From NCBI GenBank assembly GCA_910588695.1, contig CAJUOV010000015.1, positions 1-45,289 on the forward strand: a DNA stretch of 45,289 bases, in the 5' to 3' direction. This document shows positions 1 to 7,403 of this stretch, piece by piece; position 1 is the first letter of the stretch; each line of letters opens with the position of its first letter. Origin of the DNA: an uncultured Christensenellaceae bacterium. Lineage in GTDB: Bacteria > Bacillota > Clostridia > Christensenellales > Borkfalkiaceae. Under the pieces are notes generated by a model. That model did no database searches, had not been told where the DNA came from, and was given only the letters and a program-made list of their open reading frames with translations. Made by a program: the position numbers and the translations under genes.

Positions 1-21
1 TATCGGCTAAGCCTATTTTTA

Positions 22-42
22 ACCACGCGACTATCGCGTGGT
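22..42. other. Short perfect hairpin at window edge
   Basis: Positions 22-30 and 34-42 form a 9-bp stem with a three-base loop. The plus-strand 3' side has only a broken T stretch (ttcttta), so this may be a weak terminator for a plus-strand gene left of the window. Nothing else is seen in 1-56. Confidence 0.4.
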
Positions 43-60
43 ATTCTTTATACAATAAAA

Positions 61-88
61 AATCCGACTTGAAAGTCGGATTTTTTTA
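61..88 (-). terminator. Rho-independent terminator, apparently bidirectional
   Basis: A 9-bp stem (61-69 with 74-82, loop tgaa) is flanked by A and T runs on both sides, so it can end transcription in either direction. It touches the stop codon of the minus-strand TSCPD gene, which it most likely serves. Confidence 0.8.
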
Positions 89-340
89 TTTTCTTTCTGC
101 TGTAAGATAGGGCTTGAGCGCCTGCGCAAGCTGATCGGGACAAGAAGTGTTTTGCTTGCAACGGATCCCTTCGAGAAGGGGAACGATTTCATCGGGTGTT
201 TTTCCTTCTACGAGGCGCGCGACGCCCTGTAAATTTCCGCTGCAGCCGCCGATAAATTTAACGTTGCGGATTTTGTTCTCCGGATCGAGATCGAAAATAA
301 TCTGTTTGCTGCAAGTTCCTTTGGTAGAATAAGTAATCAT
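86..340 (-). CDS. TSCPD domain-containing protein (TIGR03905-type)
   Basis: An 84-residue protein with the small-protein TSCPD architecture. The eponymous TSCPD motif is at residues 65-69, with earlier conserved cysteines at 10 and in the GGCSGN segment (33). Stand-alone TSCPD proteins are related to a C-terminal, probably metal-binding domain of vitamin B12-dependent ribonucleotide reductase; the function of the free-standing family is not established. The ATG is preceded by a GAGGT ribosome site. It is the last gene of a small minus-strand group after DUF4364 (17 bp gap) and ends on a strong hairpin. The family call is firm; no role is inferred. Confidence 0.85.
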   Translation of the reverse strand: MITYSTKGTCSKQIIFDLDPENKIRNVKFIGGCSGNLQGVARLVEGKTPDEIVPLLEGIRCKQNTSCPDQLAQALKPYLTAERK

Positions 341-357
341 GTTTATACCTCGTTTGT

Positions 358-882
358 TTAGTCGATTAAAGTATCGTAGACGGCGGAATACAGTTCCGCT
401 GCTTTATCTTCCCATTTTTTACAGATGTTGTGCGCAGTTTTTCTGTCGGGAACGACAAACCTGAGTTCCAACATCGGCTGTACGGGCGCAAGAATTCTCA
501 AAAATACGGTATAAGTTCCGTCTTTATTCAGAAAGTAATCAGACTTACAGTCTTGTCTGGTACGGAATTTTGCGCTGTTCTGCTTGACGAATCTTGAAAT
601 TTCTTCACGGGAGCTGCGCGGTATGTTGATATAAAAATTCGCGAGCGTCTCTCTGCCTTCCGGTGTAATTGTATAGAGCGTATCGTCTCCGCTCGGAATT
701 TCGCAAATAAATCCGTCTGAAAGAAGTTTATGGATCAGCACAATGCAATCCATATAGTTGATCCAATCGTTGGACGAAGTGCACATATCGATGAGCGTTC
801 GTTCGGATAGGGGAATTTCCATCTTATCAAAGACGAAGAGGAGTATTAATTTGTTGATTGAAGTTTCGCCTTTGATCTGCAT
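358..882 (-). CDS. DUF4364 family protein (winged-helix type)
   Basis: About 174 residues. The N-terminal part (INKLILLFVFD..., then LIHKLLSDGFI and YTITPEGRETL) matches the winged-helix-like DUF4364 family of clostridia, whose role is unknown but which looks like a small DNA-binding or PadR-like fold. The frame can be extended to a TTG at 921, but that TTG abuts the terminator-like hairpin 924-950. The ATG at 882 has a GGAG about 14 bases upstream and gives the N-terminus expected for the family, so 882 is chosen. Followed closely by the TSCPD gene. Confidence 0.8.
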   Translation of the reverse strand: MQIKGETSINKLILLFVFDKMEIPLSERTLIDMCTSSNDWINYMDCIVLIHKLLSDGFICEIPSGDDTLYTITPEGRETLANFYINIPRSSREEISRFVKQNSAKFRTRQDCKSDYFLNKDGTYTVFLRILAPVQPMLELRFVVPDRKTAHNICKKWEDKAAELYSAVYDTLID

Positions 883-923
883 GGTTATCTTTGGTTCTCC
901 GTGTATAGCGGAATAACGCAAAC

Positions 924-950
924 AAGTCGCTTAAAAACTTTAAGCGACTT
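924..950 (-). terminator. Hairpin between HPr-like gene and DUF4364
   Basis: A perfect 10-bp stem (924-933 with 941-950), extendable by two pairs into the loop. The minus-strand 3' side has only a few Ts (gtttgcgtt), so it may attenuate rather than fully terminate the HPr-like transcript. Confidence 0.55.
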
Positions 951-978
951 TGCATTTTCGCCCGAATATCAAAAACTG

Positions 979-1206
979 TTAAGCGGCAAATTTTGCAAGC
1001 TGTTCGAGAAGATCAGCGCAATCGTCGCTGTAAATTTCGACGGTGAGCGGTTTGGAAAGGTCTAAACTGAAAATGCCCAAAATCGACTTTGCGTCTACAA
1101 CGTATTTTCCGCTTTTCAAAATGATCTCGCAATCGCAGTTTTGCGTGATTGCAACAAATTCTTTGACGCGCTGCGCAACTTCCAAAGAAATTTTCATGGA
1201 TTTCAT
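979..1206 (-). CDS. HPr-family protein lacking the phosphorylatable histidine
   Basis: A 75-residue protein with the HPr fold signature. The regulatory-serine region is well kept (DAKSILGIFSL, Ser41 equals HPr Ser46). The active-site segment, normally GLHARP, reads LEVAQRV: the position of His15 is Val10, and Arg17 and Pro18 are also lost. It therefore cannot act as a phosphotransferase-system carrier through His, but could still be a Ser-phosphorylated, Crh-like partner of HPr kinase and CcpA. That role is inference. Start ATG at 1206 has AGGAGAG 7 bases upstream, and a near-consensus promoter sits at 1242-1270. Confidence 0.8.
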   Translation of the reverse strand: MKSMKISLEVAQRVKEFVAITQNCDCEIILKSGKYVVDAKSILGIFSLDLSKPLTVEIYSDDCADLLEQLAKFAA

Positions 1207-1241
1207 ATTATTATCTCTCCTTTATAAAAAGACTTTTCACT

Positions 1242-1270
1242 ATTATACATAAAAACCGAGATAAAATCAA
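1242..1270 (-). promoter_or_regulatory. Sigma-A promoter for HPr-like gene
   Basis: Read on the minus strand: -35 TTGATT (1265-1270), 17-bp spacer, -10 TATAAT (1242-1247), about 30 bases before the ribosome site. Confidence 0.8.
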
Positions 1271-1288
1271 GATATTTAAGAAAAATTC

Positions 1289-1317
1289 TTTAACATTTTT
1301 TTGTTTTGTGTTATAAT
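1289..1317 (+). promoter_or_regulatory. Probable promoter for 1355 gene
   Basis: A perfect -10 TATAAT at 1312-1317 with a weak -35 (TTTAAC, 1289-1294) at 17 bp. It is divergent from the HPr-like promoter 20 bp away. Confidence 0.55.
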
Positions 1318-1354
1318 AAAGAAAATATACAATCGTATCTTCGGGAGGAGACGA

Positions 1355-2074
1355 ATGACGACGAGCGCACAACAGCTAAACGGCTTTTTTCAGGCGTGCG
1401 AGAAACTGATGAACGAAAAATATATGGTGGCAGACGCGCGCATAGCGGATGTTCTGAAAGCGATCGCGGAATGCAGGGCGCTTACCGACTTATTTTCTGC
1501 GGTTACGGAACGGTTTGATTATCCGTCCGCCAAGAAAACCTATTTACGCTTTCCTGCTTCCGTCGGCGCATTTCACGGAAAGGCGTTGCTGCCCAAAGAC
1601 AGAGGGGAAGTGCTGGCGTTCGTGTTCTGTCTTCTCGTCGATATCGACGCGGGGCGGATTAAATTCGACGATTTTTTACTTCGATACTTTTATGAGGACG
1701 GAAGCTATACCGCAAGTTTTGCGATTTTTTCAGACCGTATGCTTCGCCCTTTCCGCGACATCGTAAGAGATTGCTTTCCCGATTTTGCAAAGCCGGAGAT
1801 TGATTCTGCCGCCCAAACAAGTCAGGCAAAAAACGATACGATCGAAAAAATTTCCGCGCTTGCAATCGAAGAACGCGCGAGACTTTCCTCTGTTTCGCTT
1901 TCGGCAGTGGACTCCGTTGCGGGAGACCTGATTCTCTGCGAACTGATTCAGGCGGCAGGAAAGAGCAACCTTTCCGAAACCAAAGCGCTCATTGCGGGAT
2001 ACCGATATTTCTTGCGCGCGTTGTTTTTGGATGGAGGAGAGGAGTTATTAAGGGTCGGCAGAAGTTTGGATTGA
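1355..2074 (+). CDS. Hypothetical protein, 239 aa
   Basis: Not recognised. The frame is open from a TTG at 1301, but that lies in the promoter. The ATG at 1355 follows GGAGGAG (1344-1350) and is the true start. No signal peptide or membrane segment is apparent. It is mostly helical-looking, with a hydrophobic centre (EVLAFVFCLLVDID) followed by an aromatic stretch (DDFLLRYFYEDGSY) and a polar linker near residues 150-165. It lies 9 bases upstream of the Nudix gene, so the two are probably co-transcribed, perhaps as a lineage-specific partner. Confidence 0.65.
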   Translation: MTTSAQQLNGFFQACEKLMNEKYMVADARIADVLKAIAECRALTDLFSAVTERFDYPSAKKTYLRFPASVGAFHGKALLPKDRGEVLAFVFCLLVDIDAGRIKFDDFLLRYFYEDGSYTASFAIFSDRMLRPFRDIVRDCFPDFAKPEIDSAAQTSQAKNDTIEKISALAIEERARLSSVSLSAVDSVAGDLILCELIQAAGKSNLSETKALIAGYRYFLRALFLDGGEELLRVGRSLD

Positions 2075-2083
2075 GGGCGATTG

Positions 2084-2611
2084 ATGAAATATACCGAAAA
2101 GACAGTTTCGAAAAATTATATATATAAAGGCAAGATATTATCGCTTCGTTGCGATGATGCGATTCTGCCCGACGGAAAACCGTGTAAACGCGAAATTGTT
2201 GAACATTCGGGCGGAGCGGCGGTGCTTGTAAGAACACAGAAAGGGATCGCGCTTGTGCGTCAGTACCGATATGCCTACGGCGAAGAGATTTATGAGATTC
2301 CCGCGGGTAAACTTAACGAAGGGGAAGATCCTATGCTCGCCGCCGCGCGAGAGCTTTCCGAAGAAACGGGATTGATTGCCGAAAAACTTGAACTTTTGAC
2401 GGTGCTTTATCCTACGCCGGGATATACCAACGAAAAGATTTACATTTACGAAGCGAAAGGAATATCTTCGGGGAAGAGACACTTGGACGAAGGAGAATTT
2501 CTCGACGTGGAGTATCTGCCAGAAGAAGAAGTGTTATCTATGATCAAAGACGGTCGGATTTGCGATGGAAAAACGGTTTCTGCCGTGCTTTTGTCAGAAA
2601 AAAAGAGTTGA
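2084..2611 (+). CDS. Nudix hydrolase, ADP-ribose pyrophosphatase type
   Basis: A 175-residue protein with a complete Nudix box at residues 75-97 (G-x5-E-x7-RELSEETGL), preceded by the VRQYRYAYGEEIYEIPAG segment typical of the NudF/ADP-ribose pyrophosphatase group. It should hydrolyse nucleoside-diphosphate-linked substrates such as ADP-ribose in the cytosol with divalent metal. The ATG at 2084 is preferred to the TTG at 2081; GAGGG at 2073-2077 overlaps the stop of the upstream gene, indicating translational coupling. A strong terminator follows. Confidence 0.9.
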   Translation: MKYTEKTVSKNYIYKGKILSLRCDDAILPDGKPCKREIVEHSGGAAVLVRTQKGIALVRQYRYAYGEEIYEIPAGKLNEGEDPMLAAARELSEETGLIAEKLELLTVLYPTPGYTNEKIYIYEAKGISSGKRHLDEGEFLDVEYLPEEEVLSMIKDGRICDGKTVSAVLLSEKKS

Positions 2612-2629
2612 TTTTAATTGTATGTGATG

Positions 2630-2656
2630 CGCAAGCGTACACGCTTGCGTTTTTTT
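2630..2656 (+). terminator. Rho-independent terminator after Nudix gene
   Basis: An 8-bp GC-rich stem (2630-2637 with 2642-2649, loop taca) followed by seven Ts. Confidence 0.9.
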
Positions 2657-2699
2657 ATTAAAAAAATTTTTATTTTTTTGAAAATTGCCCCAAAAACGC

Positions 2700-2728
2700 T
2701 TTACTTCAATAAAGCAATAGTGTAATAT
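2700..2728 (+). promoter_or_regulatory. Promoter of amino-acid ABC operon
   Basis: -35 TTTACT (2700-2705), 17-bp spacer, -10 TAATAT (2723-2728). The -35 region lies inside a short inverted repeat (gcttta...taaagc, 2698-2714), which could be an operator. Confidence 0.6.
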
Positions 2729-2758
2729 AGTATCATAAAACAAAAGGAGATCAAAAAT

Positions 2759-3559
2759 ATGAAAAAAATTTTAGCGGTAATGATGGCGTCTGCCACGGTG
2801 TTTGCTGGGGCGATCGGTTTGAGCGCTTGCGGAGAGAGCGGCGACAAAACGGGCATGACGCCCAAGGATTGGGATAAGACGATCACGGTCGGCGTAACCG
2901 ATTACGAACCGATGGATTATCGTACGAAATCGGGAGAGTGGACGGGGTTCGACGCGGAGCTTGCAAGCACGGTTTTCAATCTTCTCGGCTATAACGTTAA
3001 ATTTGTCGAAATCGATTGGGAGACGAAAATCGTAACGCTCGAAGCGGGCACGATAAACTGTATTTGGAACGGCATGACCGTTACGGACGAGTTGACTGCG
3101 GCGCTCTCTTTGACCGATCCTTATCTTGAAAACAGGCAGTACGGGCTGGTCAAGACGGAGAATCAGGCGGATTATAATTCGGTTGCTTCCCTTGCGGGAA
3201 AGAAAGTGGCGTATGAGTCCGGCTCCGCCGCGGCGGGACTACTCGAAGGAGTGGATTGCACTAAAAACAATCTCGGAACGCAGAGCGCGGCGGTAATGGA
3301 GGTTGCGGCGGGAACGAGCGATGCTGCAATCGTCGATTACACTATGGCGAGAACGCTTACGGCGGAGGGTTCCGATTATTACGGCAGGTTGTCAGCCGTC
3401 GATCTCGGCTTCGAAGCAGAGGAATTCGCCGTCGGATTCCGTAAAGAAGATACCGAGCTTTGTCAAAAGGTTAACGCACAATTAAAAATTCTTGCCGACA
3501 ACGGATTTATCAGAGAATTGGCAAAAAAATACGGAATTGAAAATTTACTCAAAGGCTGA
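2759..3559 (+). CDS. Polar amino-acid ABC transporter substrate-binding lipoprotein
   Basis: A 266-residue family-3 periplasmic-type binding protein. It has a signal sequence with lipobox LSAC (Cys24 becomes the lipidated N-terminus), a short spacer, then the SBP_bac_3 core (ITVGVTDYEPMDY, WTGFDAELA, NCIWNGMTVTDE, LTDPYLEN). It captures an amino acid at the outer face of the membrane for the permease and ATPase encoded directly downstream (3-bp gap). The exact amino acid cannot be read from sequence; polar or basic amino acids, glutamine or cystine are all possible. Ribosome site AAAGGAGAT at 2742-2750. Confidence 0.93.
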   Translation: MKKILAVMMASATVFAGAIGLSACGESGDKTGMTPKDWDKTITVGVTDYEPMDYRTKSGEWTGFDAELASTVFNLLGYNVKFVEIDWETKIVTLEAGTINCIWNGMTVTDELTAALSLTDPYLENRQYGLVKTENQADYNSVASLAGKKVAYESGSAAAGLLEGVDCTKNNLGTQSAAVMEVAAGTSDAAIVDYTMARTLTAEGSDYYGRLSAVDLGFEAEEFAVGFRKEDTELCQKVNAQLKILADNGFIRELAKKYGIENLLKG

Positions 3560-3562
3560 ATT

Positions 3563-4207
3563 ATGTGGTGGAGTGTTACTGTTTCGTTGCTTGAGGGATT
3601 CGGGGTAACCTGTCTTATTTTTCTGCTTACGCTTTTGATCGCGTTGCCGCTAGGGCTTGTCATTTCGTTTGGCAGCACGTCCAAATATAAGGCGGTCAGC
3701 TATCCCGTGAAATTTCTGGTTTGGATCGTGCGCGGAACGCCGTTAATGTTGCAGATTCTTATTTTTTTCTATGCGCCCGGACTTTTGTTCGGCTGGCACG
3801 GGATGGAGCGGTTTACAACGATCATCGTTGCTTTTTCCATCAATTACGCCTGTTATTTTTCGGAGATCTATCGCAGCGGCTTTCAATCCGTTCCGCGCGG
3901 ACAGTACGAAGCGGGACAGGTGCTCGGCATGACCAAAACACAGATATTTTTTAGGGTCGTGCTCTTTCAGGTCGTCCGCCGCATTCTGCCGCCGATGGGG
4001 AACGAAATTATTACGCTCGTCAAGGATACTTCGCTTGCCCGCATTATTACCGTGCAGGAAATATTGCAGATCGCGTTCAGCAGATACGTCTCGAAAGGAA
4101 TAATTTGGCCTTTATTTTATACGGGCGCGTTTTACTTGATTTTTGTCGGTATTTTGACCGTAATTTTTCATTTCTTGGAAAAGAAAATGAGTTATTATAA
4201 AATTTGA
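3563..4207 (+). CDS. Amino-acid ABC transporter permease (HisM/GlnP type)
   Basis: A 214-residue integral membrane protein with about five membrane segments. The cytoplasmic EAA loop (YEAGQVLGMTKTQIFFRVVL) contacts the ATPase. Length is usual for this family, which works as a dimer. It starts 3 bases after the binding-protein stop with a modest AAAGG site, consistent with coupled translation, and is followed by the ATPase 7 bases later. Confidence 0.93.
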   Translation: MWWSVTVSLLEGFGVTCLIFLLTLLIALPLGLVISFGSTSKYKAVSYPVKFLVWIVRGTPLMLQILIFFYAPGLLFGWHGMERFTTIIVAFSINYACYFSEIYRSGFQSVPRGQYEAGQVLGMTKTQIFFRVVLFQVVRRILPPMGNEIITLVKDTSLARIITVQEILQIAFSRYVSKGIIWPLFYTGAFYLIFVGILTVIFHFLEKKMSYYKI

Positions 4208-4214
4208 GGAAGAA

Positions 4215-5033
4215 ATGGCTTTACTTGAAGTTGAAAATATCAAAAAGAAATTCGGCGCGACCGAAGTTTTGAAAGGAGTCGGGTTCTCGCTTGAAGAGGG
4301 AGAAGTCGTCTCTGTGATCGGATCGTCGGGAAACGGAAAGACGACGCTCATGCGCTGTTTGAATCTTTTGGAACTGCCCGAAGAAGGAAGCATTCGTGTC
4401 TGCGGCGAGTCGGTGTTCGAGGCGGGAAAGAAGTACAGAGAGAGCGAATTGCGAAAGAACCGTCTTCATTTCGGGCTTGTGTTCCAGAATTTCAATCTGT
4501 TTCCGCAATATACCGCGTTGAAAAATGTGCAGCTTGCTCTCGATATGCAGACCAAGAGTTTATATCTGGAAGAAGTGAAAAGTAAACTCAGAAAGAAAAA
4601 CAGAGGGGAGCTAAAAGCCGCTTATGCCGAAAATGCGGTTGCGGCGGAGCGGTTGCTCGTATCCGTCGGACTTGCGGATAAATTAAACAATTATCCCTGC
4701 GAGCTCTCCGGAGGACAGCAGCAGCGTGTTGCGATCGCGCGTGCTCTTGCGTTAAAACCGGAGATTCTTTGTTTCGACGAACCGACGAGTGCGCTCGATC
4801 CCGAACTGACAGGCGAAGTATTGAAAGTAATTAAGTCTTTAAAGAGCAGAGAGCGCGCAATGATTATCGTAACGCACGAAATGAAGTTTGCCGAAGAGGT
4901 TTCGGACAGGGTGATTTTTATGTCGGACGGCGTAATCGAAGAATGCGGTGCTCCGCAGGAAATTTTTTATAATCCTAAGAGCGAAAAAACAAAAAATTTT
5001 TTACAGAAAAGAACTTTTGAAACAGGGGATTAA
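4215..5033 (+). CDS. Amino-acid ABC transporter ATP-binding protein
   Basis: A 272-residue ABC ATPase that powers the neighbouring permease. Walker A GSSGNGKTT at 36-44, Q-loop VFQNFNLFPQYT near 89-100, signature LSGGQQQR at 164-171, and Walker B ending LCFDEP near 185-190. It is about 30 residues longer than typical GlnQ/HisP proteins because of a charged insertion at roughly 110-143 (LYLEEVKSKLRKKNRGELK), between the Q-loop and the signature. Preceded by GAGGAAG; ends 2 bases before the TrpR-like regulator. Confidence 0.93.
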   Translation: MALLEVENIKKKFGATEVLKGVGFSLEEGEVVSVIGSSGNGKTTLMRCLNLLELPEEGSIRVCGESVFEAGKKYRESELRKNRLHFGLVFQNFNLFPQYTALKNVQLALDMQTKSLYLEEVKSKLRKKNRGELKAAYAENAVAAERLLVSVGLADKLNNYPCELSGGQQQRVAIARALALKPEILCFDEPTSALDPELTGEVLKVIKSLKSRERAMIIVTHEMKFAEEVSDRVIFMSDGVIEECGAPQEIFYNPKSEKTKNFLQKRTFETGD

Positions 5034-5035
5034 TC

Positions 5036-5305
5036 ATGATCGAAAAAAATGAAATGCATCATTATCTTATGGATCGGCTTACGAAAATTACACCGGAGAA
5101 CGCGGAGGCATTCCTGCGCGATCTCTGCACTTATGCTGAAATCGAAAATATGGCGCAGCGGTTGTATTGCGCCAAAATGATTCTCGAAGGAAAGACATAC
5201 AATCAGATCATCGAGGAAACGCAAATCTCAACCGTAACTCTCAGCCGCGTTTCCGCCTGTGTAAAACACGGCGGCGGAGGATATAAGTCGGTTATCGAAA
5301 AATGA
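5036..5305 (+). CDS. YerC/YecD-family TrpR-related DNA-binding protein
   Basis: An 89-residue protein of the TrpR superfamily: helical N-terminus (DLCTYAEIENMAQRLYCAKMI) and a helix-turn-helix (GKTYNQIIEETQISTVTLSRV), ending in a glycine-rich tail. Bacillus YerC is the best-known relative; its ligand is not settled. It is the last gene of the amino-acid ABC operon (2-bp gap, AGGGG ribosome site) and is followed by a terminator, so it may control this transporter in response to an amino acid. That link is inference from position. Confidence 0.88.
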   Translation: MIEKNEMHHYLMDRLTKITPENAEAFLRDLCTYAEIENMAQRLYCAKMILEGKTYNQIIEETQISTVTLSRVSACVKHGGGGYKSVIEK

Positions 5306-5317
5306 TAATATTGTTTG

Positions 5318-5346
5318 AAACGCAAACGAATTGTTTGCGTTTTTTT
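5318..5346 (+). terminator. Rho-independent terminator of ABC-yerC operon
   Basis: A 10-bp stem (5318-5327 with 5333-5342, loop gaatt) running into seven Ts. Confidence 0.92.
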
Positions 5347-5386
5347 ATAATGGTTAAATATTTCACAATTCTGTCACGGTATCGGC

Positions 5387-5415
5387 TTGCGAAAAAATTT
5401 GGTTTTTTGTAGAAT
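5387..5415 (+). promoter_or_regulatory. Promoter for PlsC-like gene
   Basis: -35 TTGCGA (5387-5392), 17-bp spacer, -10 TAGAAT (5410-5415). Confidence 0.7.
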
Positions 5416-5450
5416 ATGAAGTACAGTGCTTAAAACTATCACGGTGTGGC

Positions 5451-6182
5451 ATGAAGAAGAAAGAATATCGGTTAAAACTGAAACGGGGGAGATGGATTCG
5501 ATTTTTCAGCGCATTTGTCCGTCTTTTTAAGAAAAAACCGAAATTGATCAATCTTTCCGGTGAAGAACTTGCGGATAAAGCGATCTATTTGAGCAATCAT
5601 GCGGGCGCGGGCGGTCCTCTCGTGCATGAACTATACTTTCCTAAACGGCTCACATGCTGGGGCGCGCATGAAATGTGCGAGGGCGTAAAATCGAGGTGGA
5701 GATACCTCTATTTTACGTTCTACCGTAAAAAGCTGCGTTGGGGTCGCTTTCGCGCGTTTACTGTTGCGACGCTCTTCGCGCCGATTTCGCTTTGTTTTTA
5801 CCGCGGTGTCGGGCTCATTCCCACTTATACCGACAGCCGCTCTATCAGTACGGTGAAAACGAGCTGCCGTATTTTAGACGCGAATTCCGCATTGATGATT
5901 TTTCCGGAGGATTCGTCCGATGGTTACCACAATCCGCCGAAAGCGTTCAATCAGGGATTTGTCGTGATGTCCAAGCTCTATCGGAGAGTGCGTAAAGAGG
6001 ATGTTCCCGTTTATCTTTGTTATTACGGCGCAAAAGAAAAGGTCATTGTTGTTTCAAAACCGATATTCGTGAATCGAATGCTGGAAAACGGTATGACGGA
6101 AGAGGAAGTCAGGAATGAAGCGCTCAAAATTACGCAGCAGATGTACCGCGACTGCGTCGCGCCGCTTCAAAAAAAGAAATAA
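5451..6182 (+). CDS. PlsC-like acyltransferase-fold protein with altered motif
   Basis: A 243-residue basic protein that resembles 1-acyl-glycerol-3-phosphate acyltransferases. It has a positively charged N-terminus, a SNHAGAGGPLV block where the catalytic NHx4D motif is expected, FYRGVGLIP, and IFPEDSSDG in place of the FPEGxR block. His is retained but the Asp of NHx4D is replaced, so classical catalysis is doubtful. It could be a divergent acyltransferase using another residue, or a non-catalytic relative. The ATG is preceded only by a weak GGTGTGG. It is a single gene with its own promoter. Confidence 0.65.
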   Translation: MKKKEYRLKLKRGRWIRFFSAFVRLFKKKPKLINLSGEELADKAIYLSNHAGAGGPLVHELYFPKRLTCWGAHEMCEGVKSRWRYLYFTFYRKKLRWGRFRAFTVATLFAPISLCFYRGVGLIPTYTDSRSISTVKTSCRILDANSALMIFPEDSSDGYHNPPKAFNQGFVVMSKLYRRVRKEDVPVYLCYYGAKEKVIVVSKPIFVNRMLENGMTEEEVRNEALKITQQMYRDCVAPLQKKK

Positions 6183-6233
6183 TCCTTTTTGAAGAATGTT
6201 TTCATTTTTTCGCCGTAGGTCATAAGATGAAAT

Positions 6234-6722
6234 ATGAGAATTATCCCTTATGACCGTCAGGCGGCGGCGTCTTATGCAAAAGAGTGGGCTTTCGGAAGGA
6301 ATCCGAAATACTATAATTTCAACAATCTCGGCGGCGATTGTACGAACTTTGCTTCACAGTGTATTTATGCGGGCGCAGGCGTTATGAATTTCACGCCCAC
6401 ATTCGGTTGGTATTACCGTTCGCTCAACGACCGCGCCCCCGCATGGACGGGCGTGGAATATCTTTTTAATTTCCTTGTCGGTAACGGAGGCGAAGGTCCG
6501 TTTGCGGAAGCGGTTCCGCCCGACAAGGTCGAGGTGGGCGATGTGATCCAACTCGGTACGGCGGCGGGGGATTTTTACCATTCGCCCGTTGTTGTGGCGG
6601 TTCGCAACGGTCGGATTTTTATTGCGGCGCATTCATACGACGCGTATATGCGACCGTTGGATTCGTACCGATATTACCGCGCCCGCGGAATACATATTCT
6701 CGGCGTAAGAACGACGGAATAA
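6234..6722 (+). CDS. Amidase_6-type cysteine hydrolase domain protein
   Basis: A 162-residue single-domain protein of the putative amidase (pfam12671-like, NlpC/P60-related) group. Nucleophile context GGDCTNFASQC (Cys36) and a likely His116 in DFYHSPVVV; VEVGDVIQL lies between. Relatives usually carry signal peptides and act on cell-wall peptides. This one starts directly with the domain (YDRQAAASYAKEW) and has no export signal, so a cytosolic or non-classically exported role is implied. Only a weak ribosome site precedes the ATG. A strong terminator follows. Confidence 0.8.
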   Translation: MRIIPYDRQAAASYAKEWAFGRNPKYYNFNNLGGDCTNFASQCIYAGAGVMNFTPTFGWYYRSLNDRAPAWTGVEYLFNFLVGNGGEGPFAEAVPPDKVEVGDVIQLGTAAGDFYHSPVVVAVRNGRIFIAAHSYDAYMRPLDSYRYYRARGIHILGVRTTE

Positions 6723-6730
6723 ATTATCGC

Positions 6731-6762
6731 CGCCCCGAACAAAAACGTTCGGGGCGTTTTTT
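6731..6762 (+). terminator. Rho-independent terminator after amidase gene
   Basis: A 10-bp very GC-rich stem (6731-6740 with 6747-6756) and six Ts. Confidence 0.93.
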
Positions 6763-6785
6763 GAATCGGAATGAAGATCATTTGT

Positions 6786-6815
6786 TTGACATTTTAGATG
6801 AGGAGGTGATAAAAT
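6786..6815 (+). promoter_or_regulatory. Promoter that fixes the deaminase start
   Basis: -35 TTGACA (6786-6791), 18-bp spacer, -10 TAAAAT (6810-6815). The perfect-looking AGGAGGTGAT at 6801-6810 lies inside the spacer, so it is upstream of the mRNA start and cannot be a ribosome site. Confidence 0.75.
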
Positions 6816-6841
6816 ATAGAACAAAAAGGGTGGGTGTTGAC

Positions 6842-7366
6842 ATGACGGATGACGAAAAATACATCAAACGCTGCTACGAACTTGCGATTTCGGCAGGCAA
6901 AAAGGGCTTCGATACTTTCGGCGCGTTGATCGTTCACCGCGGTAAAATATTGGAAGAGGCGGAAAATACTGCCGATCGGCAATCCGGTTTATTCGGACAT
7001 GCCGAATTTAATTTGGTGCACCGATGCGCGAATCGGTATTCGGATGATATTTTACAAGAAGCGGTTTTTTATACGAGCTGCGCTCCTTGTGTGAGGTGTT
7101 TGACGGCGATTGCTTCGTTGGGTGTTAAAAAGGTTGTCTGCGGCGTGTCTTATCAGGCGTTTTCGTTGTTGATTCCAAGCGATTATACACCCGTGAATTA
7201 TGAAGGTATACTGTCGCAAATGGGTATCGGTCTGAAAATGGTCGGACCGATTTTGGAGAACGAAGGGTTGCATGTTTTCGAATATTGGGGCGGAGAATAT
7301 CATCCGTTAGAGGAATTGCTTGCACAGATGGCTGAAATCAAAAAGCGGTTGCGGGCAAAAAAATAA
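6842..7366 (+). CDS. Cytidine/deoxycytidylate-deaminase-fold nucleoside deaminase
   Basis: A 174-residue zinc hydrolase. The zinc and catalytic motifs are present: GHAEF (His and proton-shuttling Glu) and TSCAPCVRC (PCxxC). This is the pattern of guanine/nucleoside deaminases and tRNA adenosine deaminase relatives. The substrate is probably a free base or nucleoside, given the extended C-terminal region (residues after 120) that differs from TadA. The frame runs back to a TTG at 6761, but the promoter at 6786-6815 places transcription start near 6822, so the ATG at 6842 with AGGGTGGG upstream is used. Confidence 0.85.
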   Translation: MTDDEKYIKRCYELAISAGKKGFDTFGALIVHRGKILEEAENTADRQSGLFGHAEFNLVHRCANRYSDDILQEAVFYTSCAPCVRCLTAIASLGVKKVVCGVSYQAFSLLIPSDYTPVNYEGILSQMGIGLKMVGPILENEGLHVFEYWGGEYHPLEELLAQMAEIKKRLRAKK

Positions 7367-7403
7367 AAGTTATCTGACGATATTTCTTTTTTGAGAACGT
7401 TTA

